Source: Candidatus Nitrosopumilus sp.
Lineage (GTDB): Archaea; Thermoproteota; Nitrososphaeria; Nitrososphaerales; Nitrosopumilaceae
DNA length: 64,000 nucleotides
Assembly (NCBI RefSeq): GCF_028278985.1
Contig: NZ_JANQTA010000013.1
Location: 1 to 64,000, forward strand
Direction of reading: 5' to 3'
A program made the position numbers and the translations under genes. Shown piece by piece: positions 42,661-51,374 of the stretch (position 1 is the stretch's first letter; each line of letters opens with the position of its first letter). The notes beneath the pieces are model-generated. The model ran no database searches. It was not told the origin of the DNA and saw only the letters and a list, made by a program, of their open reading frames with translations.

Positions 42661-43122
42661 TTAATTGTATTTTAGCTTGTTTACATCTAAGACTCTTGCA
42701 CAGTATCTGCACTTGAGAACTCTTCCTTCTTTATCAATTACATCCATAACTGGCTCAATGTGTTCTGTACTGTTAGTTATACAGTCAGGATTGGAACATT
42801 GGAAAATTCTATCAATTTCATTTGGGAGTGAAACTCTTCTTTTTTCAACTAACTTGTAGTCTTTTATCATATTGATTGTGGCTTTTGGAGCAATCAAAGC
42901 AAGTTTGTTTGTGTCATCATCTTTGAGGAATTTATTTTCAACTTTGATAATGTCTTTTTTCTTGAATTTTCCACTTGGAACATTTAGAGCAATTGTAATC
43001 AAACTTCCGTCTCCTCCGTCAATTCTTAAAGCACTAAGGACTTTGAGACCTTTACCCTCATCAATATGGTCTATTACAGTACCTTCTTTGATACGTCGAA
43101 CCAGAAGTTCAGACTGCTCCAT
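42661..43122 (-). CDS. pyrI: aspartate carbamoyltransferase regulatory chain
   Basis: A 153-aa allosteric subunit of ATCase. The N-terminal allosteric domain has LLVRRIKEGTVIDHIDEGKG, and the C-terminal zinc domain has the four cysteines in C-x4-C and C-x2-C (QCSNPDC and LKCRYC). Binds nucleotides to tune pyrimidine synthesis. It is divergent from pyrB, not in the more common pyrB-pyrI order, with 40 bases between the starts. Confidence 0.93.
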   Translation of the reverse strand: MEQSELLVRRIKEGTVIDHIDEGKGLKVLSALRIDGGDGSLITIALNVPSGKFKKKDIIKVENKFLKDDDTNKLALIAPKATINMIKDYKLVEKRRVSLPNEIDRIFQCSNPDCITNSTEHIEPVMDVIDKEGRVLKCRYCARVLDVNKLKYN

Positions 43123-43162
43123 CAGAATACTTTGTATAGTGACCTGTATATATTATTGAAAG

Positions 43163-44092
43163 ATGAACGAGTTCTTCAACAAAGACATCATATCAATTAA
43201 GGATTTTAACAAAGATCAACTTGAGAAAATCTTCTCATCTACTGACAAAATTATGCAATTGAGTCCTACTGAAAGAAGAGAAATTTGTAAAGGAAAAACT
43301 CTCGGCTATTTGTTCTATGAGCCAAGTACCAGAACTCGACTTAGTTTTGATTCTGCAATGGCTTCAGTTGGTGGGAATTCACTAGGAATCGCAGATGTTT
43401 CCTCATCATCAACCCAAAAAGGAGAGAGTCTTGCTGATACTGTAAAAATTATGTCTATTTATTCAGATGTTCTCGTTTTACGTCATACACTTGATGGTTC
43501 TAGTCGTTTTGCTGCAGAGGTTTCTGAAAAACCAGTAATCAATGCTGGTAGTGGAACTGAAGAACATCCAACTCAGGCAATTCAAGATTTGTTTACAATG
43601 AAAAAAGAAAAGAAAAAGATTGATGGACTAAAAATTGGAATTGTAGGTGATTTGAAATATGGTCGAACAGTTTACTCTTTGTTGTATGGACTAGGAAATT
43701 ATGATGTTGATGTTAGACTAATTTCTCCTGAATCACTTCGAATACGTTCTGATTCTGTTTATGAAATTAAAAAGAAATTAGATTTTACTGAATCTACCAA
43801 ACTTGAAGATCATATTGATGACCTTGATGTCTTGTATGTAACAAGAATCCAAAAAGAAAGATTCCCTGATGAAGAAGAATATCTCAAAGTTAAAGGAAGT
43901 TATGTTGTTGGATTAGATTTACTTAAACAAATGAAAGATGATTCAATCATCATGCACCCCCTTCCAAGAATAGATGAAATTTCAACTGATGTTGATTCAA
44001 CTAAAAATGCAAAATATTTCCAGCAAGCTGAATACGGAATGCATACAAGAGCAGCATTGTTGGGCCTAACGCTTAATGAAAACGGATTCTAA
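43163..44092 (+). CDS. pyrB: aspartate carbamoyltransferase catalytic chain
   Basis: Commits carbamoyl phosphate and aspartate to pyrimidine synthesis. The 309-aa protein has the carbamoyl-phosphate motif EPSTRTRLSFDSA, SSSTQKGESLADT with the second-loop residues, HPTQAIQDLFT, the MHPLPRIDEI segment and a C-terminal AEYGMHTRAALLGL. Length and all motifs are normal. Its partner pyrI is directly upstream on the other strand. Confidence 0.95.
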   Translation: MNEFFNKDIISIKDFNKDQLEKIFSSTDKIMQLSPTERREICKGKTLGYLFYEPSTRTRLSFDSAMASVGGNSLGIADVSSSSTQKGESLADTVKIMSIYSDVLVLRHTLDGSSRFAAEVSEKPVINAGSGTEEHPTQAIQDLFTMKKEKKKIDGLKIGIVGDLKYGRTVYSLLYGLGNYDVDVRLISPESLRIRSDSVYEIKKKLDFTESTKLEDHIDDLDVLYVTRIQKERFPDEEEYLKVKGSYVVGLDLLKQMKDDSIIMHPLPRIDEISTDVDSTKNAKYFQQAEYGMHTRAALLGLTLNENGF

Positions 44093-44131
44093 TCCGTATT
44101 CCATATATCTAGAAACATTTCATTAAATCTA

Positions 44132-44842
44132 ATGACTCAAACCAAAGTAATTCCAATTTTCCCACTTGACCTTGTATTGTTTCCAAGACAAGAATTACCT
44201 TTGAGAATATTTGAGCCTAGATACAAGCAATTAGTTGATGATTGCATGCTTGGTGATGGATTGTTTGGCGTTTGCCTAATTGATGAAACTGGTTCTGTAA
44301 AGGGTTGGAATGCACCAAAAACTATTGGAACCGTTGCAAAAATAACTAAATGTGAAGACGTTGAACTAGATGGCCTTCAATTACATATTGAAACTCTAGG
44401 AAGAAATTCATTTAAAATTAAAAAAATTATTGAACCTGCAATTTCACAACCTGAAAACTATGATCCATTATCTGTAGAAGGTCATTCACAAGTTTCTGAA
44501 TTACATGAAAAGATTGGAACTGAAGAAAAAATGTACATTCAAGCTGAAGTTGTAATGATCCCTGAAATTGACGAAAATATTTCACTTGAAAAATGGCAAA
44601 GCCTTGTTGAATTATGGAAAAAGAAGATTGTACAACAAGCTTTACCTCAAGTTGTTGAACCTCATGCATTAGATCATGTTTTACAACAATACTACCTAAT
44701 TACAGATACCCCTACAATTGATTACATTTACTCTCTTTCTGCATTGGGTGCAAAGGATCCAAATGATTTACAGCCATTGCTAGAAGCTACTAACATGGAA
44801 GAATTGGTTCAAAAAACAGAGACATTGTTGACAATAAAATAA
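44132..44842 (+). CDS. Lon N-terminal-domain (LON-SB) protein
   Basis: A 236-aa protein that is a stand-alone Lon substrate-binding domain. IPIFPLDLVLFPRQELPLRIFEPRYKQLVDD at the start and GLFGVCLI are the family signature; the ATPase and protease domains of Lon are absent. The C-terminal half is helical. Stand-alone LON-domain proteins are widespread and their function is not settled; binding of unfolded substrates is assumed. It precedes the secreted CFI-box protein gene by 16 bases and may be co-transcribed. Confidence 0.85.
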   Translation: MTQTKVIPIFPLDLVLFPRQELPLRIFEPRYKQLVDDCMLGDGLFGVCLIDETGSVKGWNAPKTIGTVAKITKCEDVELDGLQLHIETLGRNSFKIKKIIEPAISQPENYDPLSVEGHSQVSELHEKIGTEEKMYIQAEVVMIPEIDENISLEKWQSLVELWKKKIVQQALPQVVEPHALDHVLQQYYLITDTPTIDYIYSLSALGAKDPNDLQPLLEATNMEELVQKTETLLTIK

Positions 44843-44858
44843 TGGAACAATTGGAATT

Positions 44859-46610
44859 ATGATGATGTCTTACAAACAATTTGCAATACTATTTCTTGCT
44901 ATTACAGTATTTTTTCCAGCAAACAGCGTGTTTGGACATGGTCTGGGTTTAGATAAAATTTCATCAATTGATATTCAAGGAAAAGAAATTTCTATTTCTG
45001 TTGAAATGCCATTAAGTTTTGAAAATGGTGAAGATCAAATTACTTTAACTGCAACTGAAGATGAAACCAAAGAAAATGCAAAAAATGTGACCTTTCTTAT
45101 TGGCTTGTTTCATGATAATACAATGATTTTTAGAAATTACTTTTTTGCAGAAAATGGAGTTTTACCTCTCAAAATTTCATCTCAATCAGGATATGATAAT
45201 TTTGTAATTAATGGCAAACAAGATTCTCTTCTTGGAGCCTATCATGGAACTGAATCTTCTCCTATTGAGATTGCAGGACCAATATTTGATGAAGGTGGAT
45301 TATACACATTTGAAATTGAAGTAAGAACAATTGATGAGCCTACAAACATCATTGAAAATTCTGGTGTTCATGTGGCTGATTTGAGTGTAGCAACTACATC
45401 ATCATACATTGAAAAAGATTCTGAAGCAAATGATGTTGAATTTAGAATGAAATCATATTTTGATAAAATCTCAGCTTTTGAATACAATCCTGAAACAAAA
45501 CTAGTTACATTTGAGATGCCATTTGATTGGAGCGAAAATAAAATGTCACATATTCCCGTTGTTCATGAAGAAGTACATTTCCCTAAAGACTTTGTTGAAT
45601 TCTTGTCACCAAGCTATACTGGACATGCAAATGGAATAGAGTTGTTCAAAGCTTCAGTAACAATTGATGATTATTCTAAAGAAGATGAAAGGATTGTTCA
45701 TTTTGTTTTATTGCAAGATCATTTGAGATTTATAAAAAATGAAATGAAAAAATCTGGAGATCCATTACCAGAAAATATTGTATTTACACTAGCTACAAAT
45801 GAAGAAGTATCTTTTCCATTAACTGCATATACAAAAAGTGAAGATTTTCAAATAAATCTCTCATGGGATCCTGTTGAAATAATACCTGGATTAAATACAA
45901 ATTTTGTATTTACTGTTCGTGATGGTCCAACTGGAGAACCTCTTAGAAATTCTGACTATACATTTGTAATTCTTCAACGTGGTCAGGAAATTCATAGAGC
46001 ATTAGGTCAAGCCCAAGTAGGCGGAGAATTTGAAAAATTCACTTTTGATCAAACCCAAACAGGTCCTACAATAATTAAATTTGAAAATATTAGAAACACA
46101 GGTCAAGAAACTGAATTTGGAATTGTGATAGCACCTACTTCGGTTTCATTAAACAATGCTCCAAATGAAATTGAAGATTCTTCAGAAACTATTCAAAATG
46201 AAGGACAGAAATCAGATAATCTTCAAGTTGAAGCAGAAGGCGGAGGTTGTCTTATTGCAACTGCAGCATATGGAACAGAATTAGCCCCTCAAGTGCAATT
46301 CTTGAGAGAAGTTAGAGACAATACTGTAATGAGCACTTCATCTGGAATATCATTCATGACAGGCTTTAACCAATTGTACTATTCATTCTCACCAACTATT
46401 GCTGATTGGCAAAGAGGTAACCCAATGTTCCAAGAAGCAGTTAGAGCATTCATTACTCCAATGGTATCAACTTTATCGATTATGACAATAGCTGATAGTA
46501 GTTCAGAAATTGAAGTGTTAGGAATAGGAATTTCAGTAATTGTACTAAATTTGGGAATGTATATTGTAGCACCTGTAATTGTTGCATGGAAAGTCAAAAA
46601 GCGATTTTGA
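44859..46610 (+). CDS. secreted FGHG-family protein with CFI-box C-terminal module
   Basis: A 583-aa exported protein. The signal peptide ends NSVFG|HGLG, so the mature chain should start with His27. The extracellular part (about 27-450) matches the proteins at 60575 and 62532: a first Ig-like domain, GPIFDEGGLYTFEIEV, then PVVHEEVHFPKDF (His236) and RIVHFVL (His281). The C-terminal module starts at GGGCLIATAAYGTELAPQVQ and contains FMTGFNQLYYSFSP and a last membrane helix, nearly as in the protein at 59605-60459. A copper or other metal role is inferred from the N-terminal His only. Confidence 0.78.
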   Translation: MMMSYKQFAILFLAITVFFPANSVFGHGLGLDKISSIDIQGKEISISVEMPLSFENGEDQITLTATEDETKENAKNVTFLIGLFHDNTMIFRNYFFAENGVLPLKISSQSGYDNFVINGKQDSLLGAYHGTESSPIEIAGPIFDEGGLYTFEIEVRTIDEPTNIIENSGVHVADLSVATTSSYIEKDSEANDVEFRMKSYFDKISAFEYNPETKLVTFEMPFDWSENKMSHIPVVHEEVHFPKDFVEFLSPSYTGHANGIELFKASVTIDDYSKEDERIVHFVLLQDHLRFIKNEMKKSGDPLPENIVFTLATNEEVSFPLTAYTKSEDFQINLSWDPVEIIPGLNTNFVFTVRDGPTGEPLRNSDYTFVILQRGQEIHRALGQAQVGGEFEKFTFDQTQTGPTIIKFENIRNTGQETEFGIVIAPTSVSLNNAPNEIEDSSETIQNEGQKSDNLQVEAEGGGCLIATAAYGTELAPQVQFLREVRDNTVMSTSSGISFMTGFNQLYYSFSPTIADWQRGNPMFQEAVRAFITPMVSTLSIMTIADSSSEIEVLGIGISVIVLNLGMYIVAPVIVAWKVKKRF

Positions 46611-46681
46611 ATTCTTAGTGGTACATACATCAAACTATCAAGAACTATTTAGATTCATAAAATCCAAATTCAAGTAAGAAT

Positions 46682-48277
46682 TTGAAAAGAAATATCATAA
46701 TATTACTTCTGGGACTTTCAGGCGTTACTGCATTATTTTATGAAATTATTTGGATTCGTCCATTATCACTAGTTTTTGGAACAACTGTTTACGCTGTATC
46801 TACTATTATTGCGTCGTTTATTCTTGGTCTAGCAATTGGTAGCTGGCTTGCAGGAAAATACTCACATAAAATTTCTAATCCACTAAAGTTTTTTGCATTT
46901 GTTCAAATTGGCATCGGAACTTATGGTGTTTTGTTATTACCTGTTTTTAGTTCATTACCTCCAATTTATTTGGCAATTTATCAAGCTGTTCTTCCAAATC
47001 AAATATTATTTTTCATTGTACAAATTCTTCTGTCAATTCTTTTGATATCTATTCCTGCAATTTTGATGGGTACCACATTACCAATTATGATTAAAGCATA
47101 TGCAAAGAAATTTGAATCAATTGGTTATGACGTTGGAAAGTTAGATGCTGCAAATAGTATTGGTGCTGTAATAGGCACACTGGTTGTTGGATTCATTTTG
47201 ATTCCGTTTTTAGGTATTCAAGCCAGCTTGATAATTACTGCTTTAATTAATTTAGGAATGGGAACAATCATAATTGGAACAAATAGATTCATCAAATTTC
47301 GATGTTTGTCGGCAATAGCAGTAATTTTGGTTCCTTTTTTCATAATTTTTCCAACCTATGATGTTGAACCTCTTACTCTACCCCTTTATCAAATTCTGAA
47401 TGAAGGTAAAATGAGCGTTAATTCCTATCAACATATGATTGATAATCAACAACTACTTCATTATGATGAGAGTGCTTACTCAACAATTACTGTAATTGAA
47501 ACTGATCTCAAAAGATTACACATTAATGGAAAATCTCAATGTGCGATTGGACCAATGGGTATTTTTCGAGATGGTGTAAATCTTGCCAAATTACCAAGTG
47601 AACTTTATTATCATAATTTCAAAACCTTTCCAAAAACTGCGTTAAATGTAGGATTAGGATGTGGGGACACTTCTCAATGGTTTGCTATTCATGGAATTGA
47701 TGTAACTACTCTTGAAATTGATCCTGCGGTAATTGAGGTAAATGAAAAGTTCTCACCAAAGTACATTGATCATAATCTAGTCATAGATGATGGTAGAAAT
47801 TGGTTGTTGAGGACAAATCAAACTTTTGATGTTATTACTGGGCAACCATATGAGCCCTATGATAGTCATAGTAGTTTGTTTACCAAGGAATATTTTGAAC
47901 TTCAAAAACTTCGTTTATCTGAGAATGGAATATCTTCCCAATGGGTTCCAATGTATACTATGACAATGGATGATTTTTTTATTTTCTATAACACATACAA
48001 TTCAGTTTTCCCCCATGTTCATATTTACAATAATCTTGATTCAACTGTTGACTCATTGTTGTTTATAGGAAGTAAACAACCAATTTTGCCAATTTACGAT
48101 AAATATTACATCGGAAGTGATTATGATATTGAACCAAGAAAAACTGAATTAAACACAGATGATAAGACTGTTTTAGAAACAAATACTGCACTAAATCTTT
48201 ACACTCCAGATAGAGAAAGAATTACAGAAAAAGAATTTCTTGTAGAATTATTTTCTCCATCCTCAGAAAATTCTTAA
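46682..48277 (+). CDS. membrane-fused spermidine-synthase-like protein
   Basis: A 531-aa protein from TTG 46682. The first 230 residues contain about seven membrane helices of the MFS/spermidine-synthase-associated type (LSGVTALFYEIIWIRPLSLVFG, LGLAIGSWLAGKYSH, PAILMGTTLPIM). The rest is a Rossmann domain like spermidine synthase: LNVGLGCGDTSQW (SAM/dcSAM site), VTTLEIDPAV, IDDGRNWLL and TGQPYEPYDSHSSLFTKEYF. Whether it makes a polyamine is uncertain, because several residues of the catalytic Asp region differ. Confidence 0.8.
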   Translation: MKRNIIILLLGLSGVTALFYEIIWIRPLSLVFGTTVYAVSTIIASFILGLAIGSWLAGKYSHKISNPLKFFAFVQIGIGTYGVLLLPVFSSLPPIYLAIYQAVLPNQILFFIVQILLSILLISIPAILMGTTLPIMIKAYAKKFESIGYDVGKLDAANSIGAVIGTLVVGFILIPFLGIQASLIITALINLGMGTIIIGTNRFIKFRCLSAIAVILVPFFIIFPTYDVEPLTLPLYQILNEGKMSVNSYQHMIDNQQLLHYDESAYSTITVIETDLKRLHINGKSQCAIGPMGIFRDGVNLAKLPSELYYHNFKTFPKTALNVGLGCGDTSQWFAIHGIDVTTLEIDPAVIEVNEKFSPKYIDHNLVIDDGRNWLLRTNQTFDVITGQPYEPYDSHSSLFTKEYFELQKLRLSENGISSQWVPMYTMTMDDFFIFYNTYNSVFPHVHIYNNLDSTVDSLLFIGSKQPILPIYDKYYIGSDYDIEPRKTELNTDDKTVLETNTALNLYTPDRERITEKEFLVELFSPSSENS

Positions 48278-48318
48278 AAATCCCTCAACTTTTTATTACA
48301 AGTCTAGTATTACTCAAT

Positions 48319-49389
48319 ATGACCAAGACTGATAATTTATTAAAAAAAATTCAAACTCTTATCTTACAAAACAAATTCAAACAAGCATTAACCACATGTG
48401 ATTCCATTTTAAAAATAGATAAAAAAAATTTTCAGGCAAATTTTAACAAAGCAAATCTTTTAGCAGAAATTGGATTTCATAAAAAATCATTATCCTATTA
48501 CAATAAGGCACTAAAGATTATTCCGAATGAACCTTTGACTTTGTTTAATCTTGGTACAACTTTGTATGATTTGGACAAGTATGATGATGCCATCGAAATC
48601 TTTGATAAATTAATAAAAATTCAACCAAAAAATTCTGATGCAATATGTAACAAGGCAAATACACTTGTGGCTCTTGGCAAACATAAGCAAGCAATATCAA
48701 CATATGATAAAGCTTTGAAAATAAATCCAAATGACATTATAATTCTTAACAACAAAGGAATCGTTTTTGCTGGAAAATCAAGACATAAACAAGCAATAAA
48801 GTGCTTTGATGCATCTCTGAAGATTAATCCTGTAGATATGGATACTTTATGTAATAAAGGAAATTCTTTGGCAGAACTTGACAATTTTAGTGAGGCTGCT
48901 GTATGTTTTGAATCTGCTTTAGAAATAGAACCCTCTGATATTGATGCATGTTTTAGATTGGGGGTTGCTTATTCAAATACAAATAGACCAAGAGAGGCGA
49001 TTTTATGTTTTAACAAAGTTCTAAAAAAAGATCGTTCTAATACTGACGCACTAATTAACAAAGGACTTGCATACATTACATTAGAAAAATTTAAGCATGC
49101 AATTTCATGTTTTGAGAAAGCTTTGGGAATTGACAAGCAAAATACTGATGCAATGTACCATAAATCACAATGCCTAGTTGAAATTGGCAAACATACTCAA
49201 GCAATATCTTTACTTCGCAAGATTGCTAAAAAAGAAAATACTCATGATCATCATGATCATGAACATCATGATCATGAACATCATGATCATTCACATTTGT
49301 CCCTAAAAGACAAAATTCTCAAAGACACACATTTTGCAAAAGTGAAAAAAGAAAAAATCTATTCATCCTTTATTCAGAATCTTCATTAG
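48319..49389 (+). CDS. TPR-repeat protein with His-rich C-terminal segment
   Basis: A 356-aa cytosolic protein of about eight tetratricopeptide repeats (ALxTCDSILKIDKKN, SYYNKALKIIPNEP, AISTYDKALKINPND, AAVCFESALEIEPSD and so on), a scaffold for protein contacts. Residues about 309-327 are a HDHHDHEHHDHEHHDHSH stretch, then LSLKDKIL. The His/Asp segment should bind zinc, nickel or copper. Its end overlaps the convergent DtxR-type regulator gene by 20 bases, which is suggestive of a link to metal homeostasis. Confidence 0.82.
   Translation: MTKTDNLLKKIQTLILQNKFKQALTTCDSILKIDKKNFQANFNKANLLAEIGFHKKSLSYYNKALKIIPNEPLTLFNLGTTLYDLDKYDDAIEIFDKLIKIQPKNSDAICNKANTLVALGKHKQAISTYDKALKINPNDIIILNNKGIVFAGKSRHKQAIKCFDASLKINPVDMDTLCNKGNSLAELDNFSEAAVCFESALEIEPSDIDACFRLGVAYSNTNRPREAILCFNKVLKKDRSNTDALINKGLAYITLEKFKHAISCFEKALGIDKQNTDAMYHKSQCLVEIGKHTQAISLLRKIAKKENTHDHHDHEHHDHEHHDHSHLSLKDKILKDTHFAKVKKEKIYSSFIQNLH
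49242..49296 (+). repeat. tandem repeat encoding His-Asp-rich linker
   Basis: Consecutive near-identical units of the form CATCATGATCATGAA within the TPR gene encode HHDHE units. The copies keep the reading frame and look like recent slippage or unit duplication. Confidence 0.7.
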
Positions 49390-49828
49390 TTGAAATTCTG
49401 TTTGGATTAGATGGAATAGGTTTTCCATTTGGAGATATTTTTGGATCTCCGAGAATTGTTGAAAGTGAATTTGTAAATTCATCATTCATATGATGCTCCA
49501 TACCGCAGACAATTTTATCATCTGGTTTGATCTTAAGGTGATTTACCATAAGAACTTCTAACAATCTACTTTTTCTAACAATGTTAGAACCAATTTTTTC
49601 CCCTTTGTCTGTTAACTGAATGTCTAGTTTAGTGTATTTTATCAATTTCATATCATTTAGTTTTTTCATCATTTGTACAACACTTGGTTGTCTGATTCTT
49701 AACAAATTAGCAATTGTACTTACTCTGATTGGTTTACTGCTTTCCTTTGTTAACCACATTGCTTTTAGATACATCTCAACATGCTCTTCTGGAGCAGTTC
49801 CAACATAGAGCTTTTCTTCATTAGTCAT
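49370..49828 (-). CDS. DtxR/MntR-family metal-dependent regulator
   Basis: A 152-aa repressor. The N-terminal winged helix has EEHVEMYLKAMWLTKE, VSTIANLLRIRQPSVVQMMKKLNDM (recognition helix) and KGEKIGSNIV, and the metal-binding dimer domain has VCGMEHHMNDEF with the usual Cys/Glu/His ligands. Typical targets are manganese, iron or zinc uptake genes, and the importer at 52116-55129 is a plausible one. The start overlaps the stand-alone Lrp sensor gene by 8 bases, so the two are one transcript. Confidence 0.85.
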   Translation of the reverse strand: MTNEEKLYVGTAPEEHVEMYLKAMWLTKESSKPIRVSTIANLLRIRQPSVVQMMKKLNDMKLIKYTKLDIQLTDKGEKIGSNIVRKSRLLEVLMVNHLKIKPDDKIVCGMEHHMNDEFTNSLSTILGDPKISPNGKPIPSNPNRISTNEDSE

Positions 49829-50075
49829 CTTTACAGTCAGTTGCCTCTTCGTTAATCTTTAGAATGTAAGTAGACCTAACATTTTTGATCTTTCTAATCT
49901 TCCAAGTTATAGTCTCATTAAGCTCCTCTAATGTTGCTGCTTCTACTTTAACAAAAACATCATATGGTCCAGTAATACATTGTGTTTCCTTGACCTGAGA
50001 AATTCCTTTAAGAATTGAGATGACTTCTTTTTCATTATTTTCTGTGCAATTCAATAAAACAAATGCTGCTGGCAA
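49821..50075 (-). CDS. stand-alone Lrp/AsnC ligand-binding (RAM) domain
   Basis: An 84-aa protein equal to one RAM sensor domain of Lrp regulators (AAFVLLNCTENNEKEVISIL, ITGPYDVFVKVEA, VRSTYILKI) without a DNA-binding part. Such single-domain proteins bind amino acids and can modify full Lrp regulators. It lies immediately upstream of the DtxR-type gene, overlapping by 8 bases, so it may serve as a partner of that regulator. Confidence 0.82.
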   Translation of the reverse strand: MPAAFVLLNCTENNEKEVISILKGISQVKETQCITGPYDVFVKVEAATLEELNETITWKIRKIKNVRSTYILKINEEATDCKDD

Positions 50076-50289
50076 TTTTTTCCTCCATTAATTTTCAAAC
50101 ATTATTTAGTTTTGATAATATTAATTATTTTTGTATTAAATTAAATATTATTAAAATTAGGATAATTTTTAATAACTAGTAAATGATATGTTTTTCTGTA
50201 GAAGCTGAAATGATTGCCATTCCTTCATATTGTCAACCACATGTATTTTACACGGCAAGATTTTCAGTTTTTAACATTATGGTGATACA

Positions 50290-50487
50290 ATGAAATTAAC
50301 CAAACAAGATGATCAAGATAATACAATTGCAAATGAGATCAGAATCGAAATAAATGATTCATCTTCAACTCATAACAATAATTTTGCAATTACACTCAAA
50401 TCAAAAAAAGTAGATGTTGATGAACTACTTCCTATGGCAAAAGAATGGGTAGTGGAACATAAACAGAAAACTTGGCTAGAAAAATAA
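50290..50487 (+). CDS. small protein of unknown function, 65 aa
   Basis: An acidic-to-neutral small protein without signal peptide, Cys or membrane helix: an Asn/Asp-rich N-terminus, a beta stretch (FAITLKSKKVDVDELLP) and a helix (MAKEWVVEHKQKTW). A GGTGAT about 4 bases before the ATG may serve as ribosome binding site. The 215-base region upstream to 50076 is very AT-rich with TTAATTA-type repeats and a possible upstream frame (50183-50293), and no other gene is seen there. No family recognised. Confidence 0.55.
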   Translation: MKLTKQDDQDNTIANEIRIEINDSSSTHNNNFAITLKSKKVDVDELLPMAKEWVVEHKQKTWLEK

Positions 50488-50576
50488 TTTTAATTATTTC
50501 AAAGAAATTCAAGCTAGACAATTATTTTTGAATGAAAAAAGAATGATTGATGGTTTTTTCTTTTTTGAAATTGATT

Positions 50577-50756
50577 CTACTGAGATTTGAAAGTTTTAGC
50601 ATCCTCAGGACCAATGATCCTAAAGAGTGAAATTCCAGTCTCTGCACTTGTACCCTTTAAAGCCATTTTACCATTCTTCAAGGTTACAAGTTTAGGGTCT
50701 ACCATCTTGACTTTCTTTCTTGCTTTTACATCGTAAGCAATCCATTCTTTAGCCAT
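50577..50756 (-). CDS. DUF5679-like small protein that has lost its cysteines
   Basis: ATG 50756 to TAG 50577 encodes 59 aa. The middle (VKxRKKVKM, DPKLVTLKNGKMALKGTS, TGISLFRI) fits the DUF5679 pattern as I remember it, a tiny zinc-ribbon-like family with two Cys pairs. Here the four Cys positions read Asp, Ala, Ser and Thr, so no zinc site remains. A TATA-like element at 50779-50788 on the minus strand lies about 28 bases before the ATG, giving a leaderless transcript. The family match is from memory. Confidence 0.72.
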   Translation of the reverse strand: MAKEWIAYDVKARKKVKMVDPKLVTLKNGKMALKGTSAETGISLFRIIGPEDAKTFKSQ

Positions 50757-50870
50757 GCCCTCTTCAAGCGTGCATGCGTATATTAAAATGATGCATAATT
50801 AATATTAACAATTATTAAAAATAAAATAATTCTTAATAAGAGATAAATAGTTCAAGTGCTAAATCAGAGC

Positions 50871-50931
50871 ATAATGCCATGCTTCAACCAGATGCAGCCC
50901 TGACAGAATGCGCATTTTCGCATGGCATTAT
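50871..50931 (+). promoter_or_regulatory. structured leader: 12-bp perfect hairpin upstream of 50954
   Basis: ATAATGCCATGC (50871-50882) and GCATGGCATTAT (50920-50931) pair without mismatch around a 37-base loop that itself contains AATGCGCATT. A TATA-like AGATAAATAG (50841-50850) would place the transcription start near 50868-50874, just before the hairpin. The gene starts at 50954 after a clear GGAGGT (50942-50947). In a genome of mostly leaderless genes, an 80-base structured leader plus ribosome binding site suggests translational control, a riboswitch or a small RNA. Confidence 0.55.
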
Positions 50932-50953
50932 CTAATAATTTGGAGGTAACAAA

Positions 50954-51364
50954 ATGGATGAAAAATCAAGATATCATGTCTATAAGTTAGAACGAGAAAA
51001 GGATCTCTTTTGTAGTGTTCTAAATGTTAGTGGCACAGGAAGTGCAAATATTTACCAAATTGAGGATTCTGATTATTTTTATTCTGCGTATTATTTTTCT
51101 GATGGAAATCTTACTGATGTCAATCTATATTATATTAGAAGTAAGATGTTGCAAGATTTAGTTGCTCGAAAAGGAAATGTGATAAGATTTCAACCAGGTA
51201 CAGGGGAATGGGATTCTCATCAAGGTGAACTAAAAGATATCTATTGTTGGCTGTTTGTTCTTAGAATCATGTTTTCATCAGCTAAAGAGATTAAAGAAAT
51301 TTACAAACTTGAAGAAGATTATGAAAGAGGATATCGAATAAAGCAATTAGCCATTACAGAGTAG
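50954..51364 (+). CDS. protein of unknown function behind the structured leader, 136 aa
   Basis: A soluble protein with a mixed alpha/beta pattern, rich in Tyr and Phe (YFYSAYYFSDG), one CxxL-type Cys pair spread over the chain, and a helical C-terminus. No known family or motif. It has the best Shine-Dalgarno sequence in this region (GGAGGT, 6 bases before the ATG). The 71-aa gene follows 10 bases after the stop on the same strand, so they are probably one operon controlled by the leader. Confidence 0.62.
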   Translation: MDEKSRYHVYKLEREKDLFCSVLNVSGTGSANIYQIEDSDYFYSAYYFSDGNLTDVNLYYIRSKMLQDLVARKGNVIRFQPGTGEWDSHQGELKDIYCWLFVLRIMFSSAKEIKEIYKLEEDYERGYRIKQLAITE

Positions 51365-51374
51365 GTAGAGAATT

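Noticed and set aside
46682-48277. Calling this gene a plain spermidine synthase
   Set aside because: The membrane half and altered substrate loops make the polyamine reaction uncertain, so only the fused family is named.
49242-49296. Short tandem repeats that could suggest a CRISPR array
   Set aside because: Units are about 15 bases without spacers and stay in frame, encoding a His-rich protein segment.
50153-50172. TTAGGATAATTTTTAA as a DtxR-type operator
   Set aside because: Only the TTAGG half matches the archaeal metal-regulator palindrome; in such AT-rich sequence this is expected by chance.
50183-50293. Upstream open frame of 36 aa ending over the ATG of the 50290 gene
   Set aside because: The ATGA overlap is suggestive, but the first ATG is too close to the TATA-like element and the product has no recognisable feature; left as an unproven leader peptide.
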